From assembly GCA_964538455.1 (NCBI GenBank), contig CAZIDZ010000005.1, positions 1 through 64,000 on the forward strand: a stretch of DNA of 64,000 bases, read 5' to 3'. The notes beneath the pieces are model-generated. The model was not told the origin of the DNA. It did not search any database and saw nothing but the letters and a program-made list of their open reading frames with translations. A program made the position numbers and the translations under genes. Source of the stretch: JAZDLX01 sp964538455 (GTDB taxonomy: Bacteria; Electryoneota; Electryoneia; Electryoneales; Electryoneaceae). This document shows, one piece after another, positions 15,616 through 23,361 of the stretch. Position 1 is the first letter of the stretch; each line of letters begins with the position of its first letter.

Positions 15616-17210
15616 GATTTACTTCCCGGACAGCTCTGTTTTTCGCTCTGTTCGCCGCGTGCGGGTCAGGTTTTGCCGGGGATGTGCCTGAGACCGGGCG
15701 CATCGCATACATCTCCGCTGAAACGATTTTCGTGACGCTCGGATCCCGAGAGGGGATGATGACGGGGGACACGCTCGTCGTGCAGCGGGGAGGAGTGCAA
15801 ATCGGCAGGCTGGTGGCCAATCATGTTTCCGAAAAAAGTTCATCCGCGCGGCCGATCAACGGCGGACTGGCACTGTTTCGCGTCGACGACATCGTGCTTT
15901 CTTCGGGTGCACACTCCTCGGCCCGGGCCGGAGAAACCCAAAGGGCAGTTCGTACGCTAAGCGCTGTGCCGGCGGAGCGAACCGGTGATCGCCTGCTTTC
16001 GAGAAAGCCGAGGACGCGGACCCGCATCACGATTGAAAGCTACGCCCTCGGAACCCCGGGAAGCGGACGCAGATCCTGGGCGCGGCCTTCGATGCTGATC
16101 TCCTCGTCCGGGAATGCAGTGGATGGCATGGCGGTCCAGCATGCGGTGCTGCTTCGACTTGACCGGAATTTCGGGTACGCTCCCGGAGTGCCGGACGCAG
16201 CCGCACGTATCTATCAAGCATGGGTGGGGATTACACCGAATTTCCCGCTTCATCCAACGTTGCGGTGTGGCCGCCTCGATGTGCCGCTTGCCGGAGGGAT
16301 TGGCCTGGTGGATGGCGCGATGGTCGCCGTGGGAGCTCCCTCGGGGCTGGAGGCGGGGATCATTGGAGGGCGAACGCCGGATCTGACACTGGAGGGTTTC
16401 CGCAACCAGGGGAGCAAAATCGGCGTGGTGGTGACCGGAAAGACGGGGAGCAGGGAAAACGTTCTCTATCAAGGCGGCGGCGCATTCGTGCGTGAGGCTC
16501 TCGATGCGGGGCTTGACCGGGAATGGATCGTCCACGAGGGGCATCTTGCCGTGGGCCGGTATTTGAACGCCGGAATGGGTTTTGAATTCGACTTGGCGGC
16601 GGCCGACAGTTCCGCTCCGAACGGCAAGGCGCAGCTCTCGAGTTTCTGGACAAACGTCCGGGTGCGTCTTGGCCGCTCTGTGAGTTGGGGGATTCGCTTC
16701 AACTCGCTCAAGTTTGTCAAGAGGCTCGAAACCTATCGAAGTGTTCCGGATTCACTCTGGGACGATGCCCAGCGGTATGGTCTTTTCACCGACGCGCGGA
16801 TACGGGCGGGCGCTGCGACCTGGAGTTTTGGCGGCGGCTTTCATTACAAAGCCAACACATCCATCGTAATGCTCTCGGTGTTCGCACGGCTCGACGACAC
16901 CAACCCGTTCGCCGGGGATCGCGCAGGCGCAAGCCTCCGGGTGATCCGCAACCTCTACGTAGACGCTGCAGGTGCCGAACTGTACGACGAAAAGGATTTC
17001 ACGCCTTCTCTCGCATGCCGTGTGAATTTTGGATTCTGGGCGTACGGTTACGGGGACGCGAATGTCAGCTGGTTGTTGCGCCCGCGCCTCGAAGCCGAAG
17101 CCTTCTGGACGCCGCTGCAGGATTGGTATTTCACGGCTTCGCTGGGATACGAGGCCGATCCCGATGCTCCGGCGGCATTCACCCGTTTTGAAATCAGTAG
17201 GACATTCTGA
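15612..17210 (+). CDS. Outer-membrane beta-barrel protein (barrel B of cytochrome operon)
   Basis: A 532-residue protein whose GTG start overlaps the cytochrome stop by 4 nt. It has a signal peptide (MRFTSRTALFFALFAACGSG). A short beta domain (ETIFVTLGSREGMMTGDTLV, then QIGRLVANHV) parallels the same domain in the barrel encoded at 13185, and a long barrel region follows. It ends in FTRFEISRTF, with the terminal Phe expected for BAM-assembled outer-membrane proteins. The two barrels share architecture and nearly the same length (532 and 533 residues), so they look like diverged paralogues, each paired with a cytochrome. No heme motif is present. Role as a second porin of an outer-membrane electron conduit is inferred from order only. 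Confidence 0.75.
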   Translation: MRFTSRTALFFALFAACGSGFAGDVPETGRIAYISAETIFVTLGSREGMMTGDTLVVQRGGVQIGRLVANHVSEKSSSARPINGGLALFRVDDIVLSSGAHSSARAGETQRAVRTLSAVPAERTGDRLLSRKPRTRTRITIESYALGTPGSGRRSWARPSMLISSSGNAVDGMAVQHAVLLRLDRNFGYAPGVPDAAARIYQAWVGITPNFPLHPTLRCGRLDVPLAGGIGLVDGAMVAVGAPSGLEAGIIGGRTPDLTLEGFRNQGSKIGVVVTGKTGSRENVLYQGGGAFVREALDAGLDREWIVHEGHLAVGRYLNAGMGFEFDLAAADSSAPNGKAQLSSFWTNVRVRLGRSVSWGIRFNSLKFVKRLETYRSVPDSLWDDAQRYGLFTDARIRAGAATWSFGGGFHYKANTSIVMLSVFARLDDTNPFAGDRAGASLRVIRNLYVDAAGAELYDEKDFTPSLACRVNFGFWAYGYGDANVSWLLRPRLEAEAFWTPLQDWYFTASLGYEADPDAPAAFTRFEISRTF

Positions 17211-17233
17211 ACTGCGAAAGGAACGATGTCCGC

Positions 17234-18100
17234 ATGTCGCATCGATTCATGATGGTCACCCTTTACCTGCTCACTGCTGCCGCAGTGATTCTTGTGCTCG
17301 TTTACGGAGTCGGCTACTACACCACCCCCCTCGTGGATCGTCCCCACCTTGCGCAGCATGATCTTTGGAAATCAAGCGGGCTGATCGGCCACACCCTGGG
17401 CATCGCCGGGAGCCTGATGGTCATTCTGCTTTTAGCCTATGTGGTGCGTAAAAATGTCCGCGCCATGCAGTCTTGGGGGAACATTCGTCACTGGCTCAAC
17501 GTTCACATGTGGATGGGTGTTACGGCCCCCTTGCTGCTCACGTTTCATTCGACCTTCAAGGTCGGCGGAATTGTCGCGATCAGTTACTGGTCGATGATTG
17601 CTGTCGCCCTGTCAGGCTTTGTCGGCCGGTACATCTATATCCAAATTCCGCGAAGCATTTCCGGTGATGAACTCTCGCTTGCTGAACTGGAAGACTGGGA
17701 CCGTGCGATGGTTGAGGCGATGCGGAAGACTGTGGGAGTGAGCGATGAGCTGATCGACCGGCTGCAACGGGTCATCGGGCACCAGCCGTCTTCGGGCAAG
17801 GGTGTGCTGGCGACGCTGCTTGGTTGGATTGCCAGCGATATTGCGATGCCCTTCCGTCTGCTGGCGCTGAGGCGAGAACTTGCTGGCCGCAAGGGATTGG
17901 AACGCAGAGAATTCAGCCGCTTGATCCGTCTTGCGCGGAGACGGGCGATTTTGCGGAGACGCATGGCGTTTCTCCGGCGGGCTCAAAAAGCCCTTCACTA
18001 TTGGCATGTAATCCATCGCCCCTTCGCACTGGTGATGGTGATTATTATGTTCGTTCATATCACGGTTTCCTGGCTTTTCGGCTATCGCTGGATTTTGTAG
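17234..18100 (+). CDS. Inner-membrane b-type cytochrome
   Basis: A 288-residue membrane protein. Helices lie near residues 8-28 (LYLLTAAAVILVLVYGVGYY), 52-72 (GHTLGIAGSLMVILLLAYVV), 85-105, 112-130 and 262-282 (RPFALVMVIIMFVHITVSWL). Histidines in or next to helices (IGHTLG, RHWLNVHMWMG, LLTFHSTF, HYWHVIHRPF, IIMFVHITV) can hold two b hemes, as in ferric-reductase-like or cytochrome b561-like proteins. Between helices 4 and 5 is a basic cytoplasmic loop of about 120 residues. AAAGGA lies upstream of the ATG at 17234. The flavoprotein gene begins 9 nt after its stop, so it is the likely acceptor of electrons from that protein, passing them to quinone or to periplasmic c hemes. Exact family not identified. 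Confidence 0.75.
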   Translation: MSHRFMMVTLYLLTAAAVILVLVYGVGYYTTPLVDRPHLAQHDLWKSSGLIGHTLGIAGSLMVILLLAYVVRKNVRAMQSWGNIRHWLNVHMWMGVTAPLLLTFHSTFKVGGIVAISYWSMIAVALSGFVGRYIYIQIPRSISGDELSLAELEDWDRAMVEAMRKTVGVSDELIDRLQRVIGHQPSSGKGVLATLLGWIASDIAMPFRLLALRRELAGRKGLERREFSRLIRLARRRAILRRRMAFLRRAQKALHYWHVIHRPFALVMVIIMFVHITVSWLFGYRWIL

Positions 18101-18109
18101 AGGCTCGGC

Positions 18110-19420
18110 ATGTGGGAACACCTGCTCGACGCTGGAACCCTTCTTGTCGTCATTGGAGTCCCGGCGCTTTATCTGTTACTGCGTTCTCGCGGTTCAAAAA
18201 AGGCGGCCGCTACGCTGCAGAAATCCATTGATCGCGGACGGGACCAGCCGATCTCGCTTCACCCGGTGATCGATCCGGACCGTTGCATCGGCTCCGGGGC
18301 TTGCGTTCGGGCTTGTCCGGAAAAGAACGTGCTCGGCCTGATCGACAACCGGGGAGCGCTGATCAGTCCTGCAAACTGCATTGGCCATGGGATGTGCGCG
18401 GCTTCCTGCCCGGTGCAAGCGATTACTCTCGTTTTCGGCACGGAAAAGAGAGGGGTGGATATCCCGCACGTCAACGGTGCATTCGAGACCAACGTACTGG
18501 GGCTGTACATCGCAGGCGAACTGGGCGGGATGGGACTGATCCGTAATGCGATGGTCCAGGGACGGGAGGCCGTCGAGTATATCGCAAAATCGCTCGAGGA
18601 GACAAAGCGGCGGGATGACGTGTATGACTTGATTATTGTCGGGGCCGGTCCTGCGGGAATCTCCGCGACCATAACCGCAAAACGGGAGGGATTGAGTGCC
18701 TTGACGCTGGACCGGGAGGACCTGGCTGGGACCGTTCTCACCTACCCCAGGAACAAGGTCGTGATGACACACGGCCTCGAGATTCCGGAATACGGCCGCG
18801 TGAAACCGCAGCGGATTCACAAAAAGGATCTGCTCACCCTGATTGAAGAGATCTGGACCCGGTTGGCGCTGAAGGTACATACCCATGAAGAGGTGACGGA
18901 CGTCCGAAAAATGAACGGACAGTTCACGGTGACGACATCGAGGGGGGAATACGCCGCATACCGCGTGTTGCTCGCGATAGGGCGGCGTGGCTCTCCCCGG
19001 AAACTCGGCGTACCTGGAGAGCAGCCCGGCAGGGTGTACTACCGTCTGCTCGAACCGGAGGTTTTCAGCGGCAGCAGGATTTGTGTGGTTGGTGGCGGCG
19101 ACAGCGCGGTGGAGGCGGCGGTGACCCTGGCGTCCGACACTTCCAACGACGTCACGCTTATTCACCGTGGCGCATCCTGCAGCAGGGCGCGAGAAGCAAA
19201 CGTGGAGCTGCTCGAGGAAGCTGTCGCCCTCGGTCACCTGAAAGCGATGTTTAACAGTTCGATTACCAAAATCGATCCCACCTCGGTCACCGTCGCCTCT
19301 GGCGATGGAGAAATTGTGTTGGAAAACGACCATGTCTTTGTCTTTATCGGAGGCGAGCTGCCGACCCCGTTCCTGAAACGGATTGGCGTGGAGTTCACGA
19401 GAAAACACGGAGAGCGGTGA
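18110..19420 (+). CDS. Membrane-anchored ferredoxin/FAD-NAD(P) oxidoreductase (TrxB/YpdA-like)
   Basis: A 436-residue protein with, in order: an N-terminal membrane helix (residues about 8-25), a two-motif ferredoxin-like domain (about 55-105), and a two-dinucleotide flavoprotein module with FAD site LIIVGAGPAGISATITAKR and NAD(P) site ICVVGGGDSAVEAAVTLA. A bridging segment (FETNVLGLYIAGELGGMGLI) normally found near the C-terminus of such flavoproteins lies before the FAD site. The catalytic CXXC of thioredoxin reductase is absent, so it is not a true TrxB. The ferredoxin motifs are CIGSGACVRACPE and CIGHGMCAASCPV: in both, the usual second cysteine is replaced (Ser, His). It probably takes electrons from NAD(P)H into the adjacent b cytochrome, or works in reverse. 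Its stop overlaps the next cytochrome by 4 nt. Confidence 0.85.
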   Translation: MWEHLLDAGTLLVVIGVPALYLLLRSRGSKKAAATLQKSIDRGRDQPISLHPVIDPDRCIGSGACVRACPEKNVLGLIDNRGALISPANCIGHGMCAASCPVQAITLVFGTEKRGVDIPHVNGAFETNVLGLYIAGELGGMGLIRNAMVQGREAVEYIAKSLEETKRRDDVYDLIIVGAGPAGISATITAKREGLSALTLDREDLAGTVLTYPRNKVVMTHGLEIPEYGRVKPQRIHKKDLLTLIEEIWTRLALKVHTHEEVTDVRKMNGQFTVTTSRGEYAAYRVLLAIGRRGSPRKLGVPGEQPGRVYYRLLEPEVFSGSRICVVGGGDSAVEAAVTLASDTSNDVTLIHRGASCSRAREANVELLEEAVALGHLKAMFNSSITKIDPTSVTVASGDGEIVLENDHVFVFIGGELPTPFLKRIGVEFTRKHGER

Positions 19421-21177
19421 CCGTGAATCGTTTTCCGCGAGTACCAGTCCTGGTTTTTGCGCTTGCGCTGCTTGCGTCCTCTTCGTGGGCTCAACCGAGA
19501 CGCATTTCCCCCGGAAAACTCTCGAATTCGCACAAACAACTCGAGGGCGTGGAAAATTGTACCAAGTGCCACGAATTGGGCAAGGGTGTGTCGGACGAGC
19601 TGTGCCTCGACTGCCACACAGCAATCAAGGTCCGTATGGAAAACAAGCGGGGACTGCACGCGAGTGAAGAGCATCGCGGAAAGAGTTGCCAAAAATGCCA
19701 TCCGGAGCACAATGGACGCGAATTCAAACTGGTGTACTGGCCTGAAGGGGAAAAGAAATTCGACCACTCACAAGCCGGTTACAGTCTTGAAGGAAAGCAT
19801 CTCGGGCACGCCTGCGGAGATTGCCACAAACCAATTTTCATTCGAGATGAAGCCGTGCGGAAAGACGAGAGGATCAACCTGGATAAAACCCGTCTCGGGT
19901 TGTCAACGGCCTGTGTTGCCTGCCACATCGATGAGCACGGCGATCAATTGCCGGACGACTGCCTCAAATGCCATACATATGACGGTTGGACTCCCGCGCG
20001 GGGTTTTACTCACGATTCAACGCCCTATCCGTTGACCGGCAAACACAAAGATATCGCCTGCACAAAATGCCATCCTTGGCGGGATGCTCGGCAAACTGCA
20101 ATCGCAGACGCTGTCCAGAAGCCGGAAAATCGGGGGAAGCAGGCGGTTTATCGTCTCACTGGCCGCTACCCGAACTGCACCCCGTGCCACACGGATCCTC
20201 ACAGGGGCAAACACAAGCAACTTTGTTCGGAGTGCCACCAGATCAGCGGGTGGGCGGATCTCGTCGGCGGGAAACCGTACGACCACGATCTTTCCGGATA
20301 TCCGCTGCGCGGCAGGCATGCGGGAGTCCAGTGTGTCAAGTGCCACACCAGCGGGAGGATGACCGATCCACTGAAATTCGAACACTGTACCGACTGCCAC
20401 ATGGACGAACATCGCGGGCAGTTCGCAGGTCGTCCCGGCGGAATTGCCTGCGAACAATGCCATACGGTTGCAGGCTTTGTTCCCTCGCGATTTACGATAG
20501 AGCAACACGCCGCAACGAAATATCCACTCGAGGGAAGCCATCTTGCGGTTCCGTGCAATCTCTGCCACAGGCAGGTTGCGGCTAAAGACGGAACGACCTA
20601 TGCACAATTCACTTTCCCGCAGCGAAACTGCCAGGCGTGTCACCGCGACGTCCATCAGGGCCGTCTGGATCGTTGGGTGAAGGAGGGCGGTTGCGAGTTC
20701 TGCCACAACGTGGAAACGTGGCACACGACGTCATTCAACCACGATCGCACGGATTTTCGCCTCGTCGGGAAGCATCGCAAGGTCCCGTGTCTTGACTGCC
20801 ACAAGGAAGCGAATGCGGGGACGAGTGAAGAGCTGGTCTGGTTCAAGCCGAAGTCCACGGCCTGCTCGTTCTGCCACGAAGACGTCCACAAGGGTCAATT
20901 CCTACGCGCCGAGTTGGGTGAAAAGGAGACCCGGTGCGACCGGTGTCACACCCCAAAAGGGTGGCGCGGAGAAGAGCTTGTTTTTGACCATGACAAGGAT
21001 TCACGGTTCCCGCTTCGTGGCGCGCACGAAAAGGTCGCCTGCGAGGGATGCCACCGGGAAATTGTAGCGGCGGAGGGGAAGAATTTCGTTCGCTACAAAC
21101 CTCTCGACATTGCTTGCGCCTCCTGCCACAGTCCCGACGCGATCAAACGTTGGGAGGAGCAGCGGGGCAGCTACTGA
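19417..21177 (+). CDS. Multiheme c-type cytochrome, 20 CXXCH motifs
   Basis: A 586-residue exported cytochrome starting at a GTG that overlaps the previous stop by 4 nt; a second GTG lies 6 nt later. The signal peptide is VPVLVFALALLASSSWAQ. I count 20 CXXCH motifs, with repeated His-containing spacers (KKFDHSQAGYSLEGKHLGHA, KPYDHDLSGYPLRGRHAGVQ, TSFNHDRTDFRLVGKHRKVP) that supply likely axial ligands. It is far richer in Lys than the 25-heme protein, so the two may have different partners or locations. It follows the b-cytochrome and flavoprotein genes, which suggests it is the periplasmic carrier accepting electrons from the inner membrane. It is the last gene of the seven-gene operon; 227 bp separate it from the next operon. 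Confidence 0.95.
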   Translation: MTVNRFPRVPVLVFALALLASSSWAQPRRISPGKLSNSHKQLEGVENCTKCHELGKGVSDELCLDCHTAIKVRMENKRGLHASEEHRGKSCQKCHPEHNGREFKLVYWPEGEKKFDHSQAGYSLEGKHLGHACGDCHKPIFIRDEAVRKDERINLDKTRLGLSTACVACHIDEHGDQLPDDCLKCHTYDGWTPARGFTHDSTPYPLTGKHKDIACTKCHPWRDARQTAIADAVQKPENRGKQAVYRLTGRYPNCTPCHTDPHRGKHKQLCSECHQISGWADLVGGKPYDHDLSGYPLRGRHAGVQCVKCHTSGRMTDPLKFEHCTDCHMDEHRGQFAGRPGGIACEQCHTVAGFVPSRFTIEQHAATKYPLEGSHLAVPCNLCHRQVAAKDGTTYAQFTFPQRNCQACHRDVHQGRLDRWVKEGGCEFCHNVETWHTTSFNHDRTDFRLVGKHRKVPCLDCHKEANAGTSEELVWFKPKSTACSFCHEDVHKGQFLRAELGEKETRCDRCHTPKGWRGEELVFDHDKDSRFPLRGAHEKVACEGCHREIVAAEGKNFVRYKPLDIACASCHSPDAIKRWEEQRGSY

Positions 21178-21360
21178 TGCCTTGGAAAGTCCCCGTCTTG
21201 CTCACCTCTGCCACGGTCGGGATGAAACCAGTGTAAAACAGGGATCATCCCACCACATCTCCAGCCCAACCGTCCCAAATTGCGACAGCGCGAACCACAC
21301 CGCAACAGATTCTAAGGATGACCGAAGGGCTATCCGCTAAATTTATCAAGATTTACGTTT

Positions 21361-21376
21361 TGGTATAGGGTTTGTA
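21361..21376 (+). promoter_or_regulatory. Possible degenerate sigma-54 promoter of the export operon
   Basis: TGGTATA-GGGT-TTGTAT has the GG of a -24 box 10 nt before GT, where sigma-54 promoters normally have GC. The predicted start near 21387 would leave an 18-nt leader before the ATG at 21405, just enough for its ribosome site. The operon encodes its own sigma-54 activator, so autoregulation fits. The GT in place of GC weakens the call. Confidence 0.35.
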
Positions 21377-21404
21377 TCCTTTCTCTGGTAAACCAGGGAA
21401 ATGG

Positions 21405-22649
21405 ATGGATCTGAGCAGGGACCAGAAGGACATCAATCGTCGGCGACTGCGACGAGTGCTGATTGCCGCCGGGTGTGTGGGGGCGGCAATCATCCTTGTC
21501 GTTGTTCTGCGAAACTTGGTCAGTCCTTCCGTTTCGCTGAAACGTCTTCGCCTGGGGACAGTTGATCGAGGTGAAGTTCGGGCGTCCATCGAAGCGACCG
21601 GAACCGTCAAACCGGGAGATGAACGTGTGCTTGCCGCTCCCTTCGAAGGTCGTGTGGCTGCGATCCTCTGCCGCGCCGGGGAACCGCTGGAACCGGATAC
21701 TCCGCTGCTGGTGCTCGACAACCGCGAGATCAAGAACAGCTACGACCGGGTCAGCGATGAAATCGCGCTGAAGCGCAACCAGAAAGACCAGCTTGTAATC
21801 GAGCGGGAACGAACGCTTGACAAAATGAAGAGCGATGCAGAAGAGCTGAAATTAAAAGTGGAATATCTCACGGCGAAGACGAAGCAGCAGCAGGAATTGC
21901 ATGATATGGGGGCGGCGACAGACTGGGCGTTGCGGCAGGCTCAGCTTGACGAGAACATCTCGCGGCTGAAGCTCGAAAACCACAACCGTGAATTGGAGCG
22001 CACTTCTCGCAGTCTGGATAAACAGATCGAGGGTGCGCAGATCGAGATCAGGCTGCTCGAGGCGAATCAATCGGAATTGAAGACTCAGCTGGCGGAAGCG
22101 ACCGTTCGTGCAGGAATCAAGGGGGTGTTGACATGGATCGTCGAAGAGCCAGGCACGAGCGTCCGGACGGGGGAGCTGCTCGCCCGTGTGGCGGACCTCA
22201 GCACGTTCAGGGCGGAAGCGTCCGTCTCCGACATCCACATCAGCCGATTGAACGTCGGCTCGCCGGTGGTGCTAACCGCATATCAGGATACGCTGGGCGG
22301 TACAATTTCGAGCATCTCGCCCGCGGTGGAAAAAGGGGAGGTCAATTTTGACATCGCTTTGGACGATCCCAGGAATCCGGCGCTTAGGGTGAATCTGCGA
22401 GTTGATGTCCACGTTCTCTACGACGTTGTGCGTGGGGTCCTTCGCCTTCCAAAGGGTGCCGGAGTGCAGGGGGCTGGCATGCAGGAGGTCTTTGTCCTCC
22501 GGGGAAACGAGCTGGTCAGGACGAAGGTGAACCTTGGCTTGGCGGGGGTTGACAAATACGAAGTAATTTCAGGACTCAGCGAAGGGGATCGTGTTGTCCT
22601 GTCGGACATGCGCGATTCGATGCACTTGGAGCGGATACGGGTACGTTAA
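21405..22649 (+). CDS. HlyD/MacA-type periplasmic adaptor protein
   Basis: A 414-residue membrane-fusion protein. The ATG at 21405 is preferred to an in-frame TTG at 21372 because CAGGGAA lies just upstream and the product then starts with a short cytoplasmic tail before its membrane helix (VLIAAGCVGAAIILVVVLRN). Next come a lipoyl half-motif (GTVKPGDERVLAAPFEGRVA), a long coiled-coil hairpin (residues about 110-235, rich in Glu, Lys, Leu), a second lipoyl half (AGIKGVLTWIVEEPGTSV) and a beta-barrel region. Adaptors of this type link an ABC transporter to an outer-membrane channel; no TolC-like gene is in the window. It heads an operon with a MacB-type ATPase, two separate permeases and a two-component pair. 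Export of an antimicrobial, lipid or lipoprotein is possible. Confidence 0.9.
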   Translation: MDLSRDQKDINRRRLRRVLIAAGCVGAAIILVVVLRNLVSPSVSLKRLRLGTVDRGEVRASIEATGTVKPGDERVLAAPFEGRVAAILCRAGEPLEPDTPLLVLDNREIKNSYDRVSDEIALKRNQKDQLVIERERTLDKMKSDAEELKLKVEYLTAKTKQQQELHDMGAATDWALRQAQLDENISRLKLENHNRELERTSRSLDKQIEGAQIEIRLLEANQSELKTQLAEATVRAGIKGVLTWIVEEPGTSVRTGELLARVADLSTFRAEASVSDIHISRLNVGSPVVLTAYQDTLGGTISSISPAVEKGEVNFDIALDDPRNPALRVNLRVDVHVLYDVVRGVLRLPKGAGVQGAGMQEVFVLRGNELVRTKVNLGLAGVDKYEVISGLSEGDRVVLSDMRDSMHLERIRVR

Positions 22650-22688
22650 TATGGAGTGCGCTGATGCGCGCATCCGGAAGGAGTTGAC

Positions 22689-23351
22689 ATGATTAAGCTG
22701 TCAAGCGTTCGCAAGGTTTATCAGACCGAAAAAATTCTGACCCTCGCCCTGGATGATATCAATCTTCAAGTTGAAGATGGGGAATTCATCTCAGTGATGG
22801 GGCCTTCCGGATGCGGAAAAAGCACGCTGCTGAATATGATCGGTCTGCTGGATGCTCCCACGGAAGGCCACATAGACATTGCTGGACAGGAGGTGTCTCG
22901 AAGCAGTGATATCCGCCGCGCCCACTTCCGCAACGAACATATCGGTTTTGTCTTTCAACAATTCCATTTGATCCGAGAGTTGAGCGTTCTGGACAACGTT
23001 GAGATTCCGCTGCTCTATCGAAAAGTCGGTTGGCGTGACCGAAAAAAACGGTCTCTCGAAGCACTGGAAAAGGTTGGGTTGAGTTCTCGAATTCATCACC
23101 GGCCGACCCAGCTTTCCGGTGGTCAGCAGCAGCGTGTGGCGATTGCCCGGGCGATCGTCGGTCAACCGAAGATCCTGCTTGCGGACGAACCGACGGGAAA
23201 CCTCGACAGCACCATGGGCGATGAGATCATGAAGATTCTACAGGACCTGAATGAATCCGGGGCGACCATCGTGATGGTCACCCACGACCGTGATTTGGCG
23301 AAACAGACGAATCGAGTCGTGCACTTGTTTGACGGACGTCAAATCCATTAA
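22689..23351 (+). CDS. MacB/LolD-type ABC transporter ATPase
   Basis: A 220-residue ATPase with all motifs intact: Walker A GPSGCGKST (near residue 36), Q-loop VFQQFHLI, signature LSGGQQQRVAIARAI, Walker B ILLADEPTG and the H-loop in VMVTHDRD. The short length and DNVEIPLLYR segment place it with MacB/LolD/FtsE-type ATPases, which drive mechanotransmission from the cytoplasm through FtsX-like permeases rather than classical substrate import. A strong ribosome site (AAGGAG, 5 nt from the ATG) precedes it. It sits between the adaptor gene (39 nt upstream) and two permease genes, and would energise both. Confidence 0.95.
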   Translation: MIKLSSVRKVYQTEKILTLALDDINLQVEDGEFISVMGPSGCGKSTLLNMIGLLDAPTEGHIDIAGQEVSRSSDIRRAHFRNEHIGFVFQQFHLIRELSVLDNVEIPLLYRKVGWRDRKKRSLEALEKVGLSSRIHHRPTQLSGGQQQRVAIARAIVGQPKILLADEPTGNLDSTMGDEIMKILQDLNESGATIVMVTHDRDLAKQTNRVVHLFDGRQIH

Positions 23352-23361
23352 GGAGAATGCC

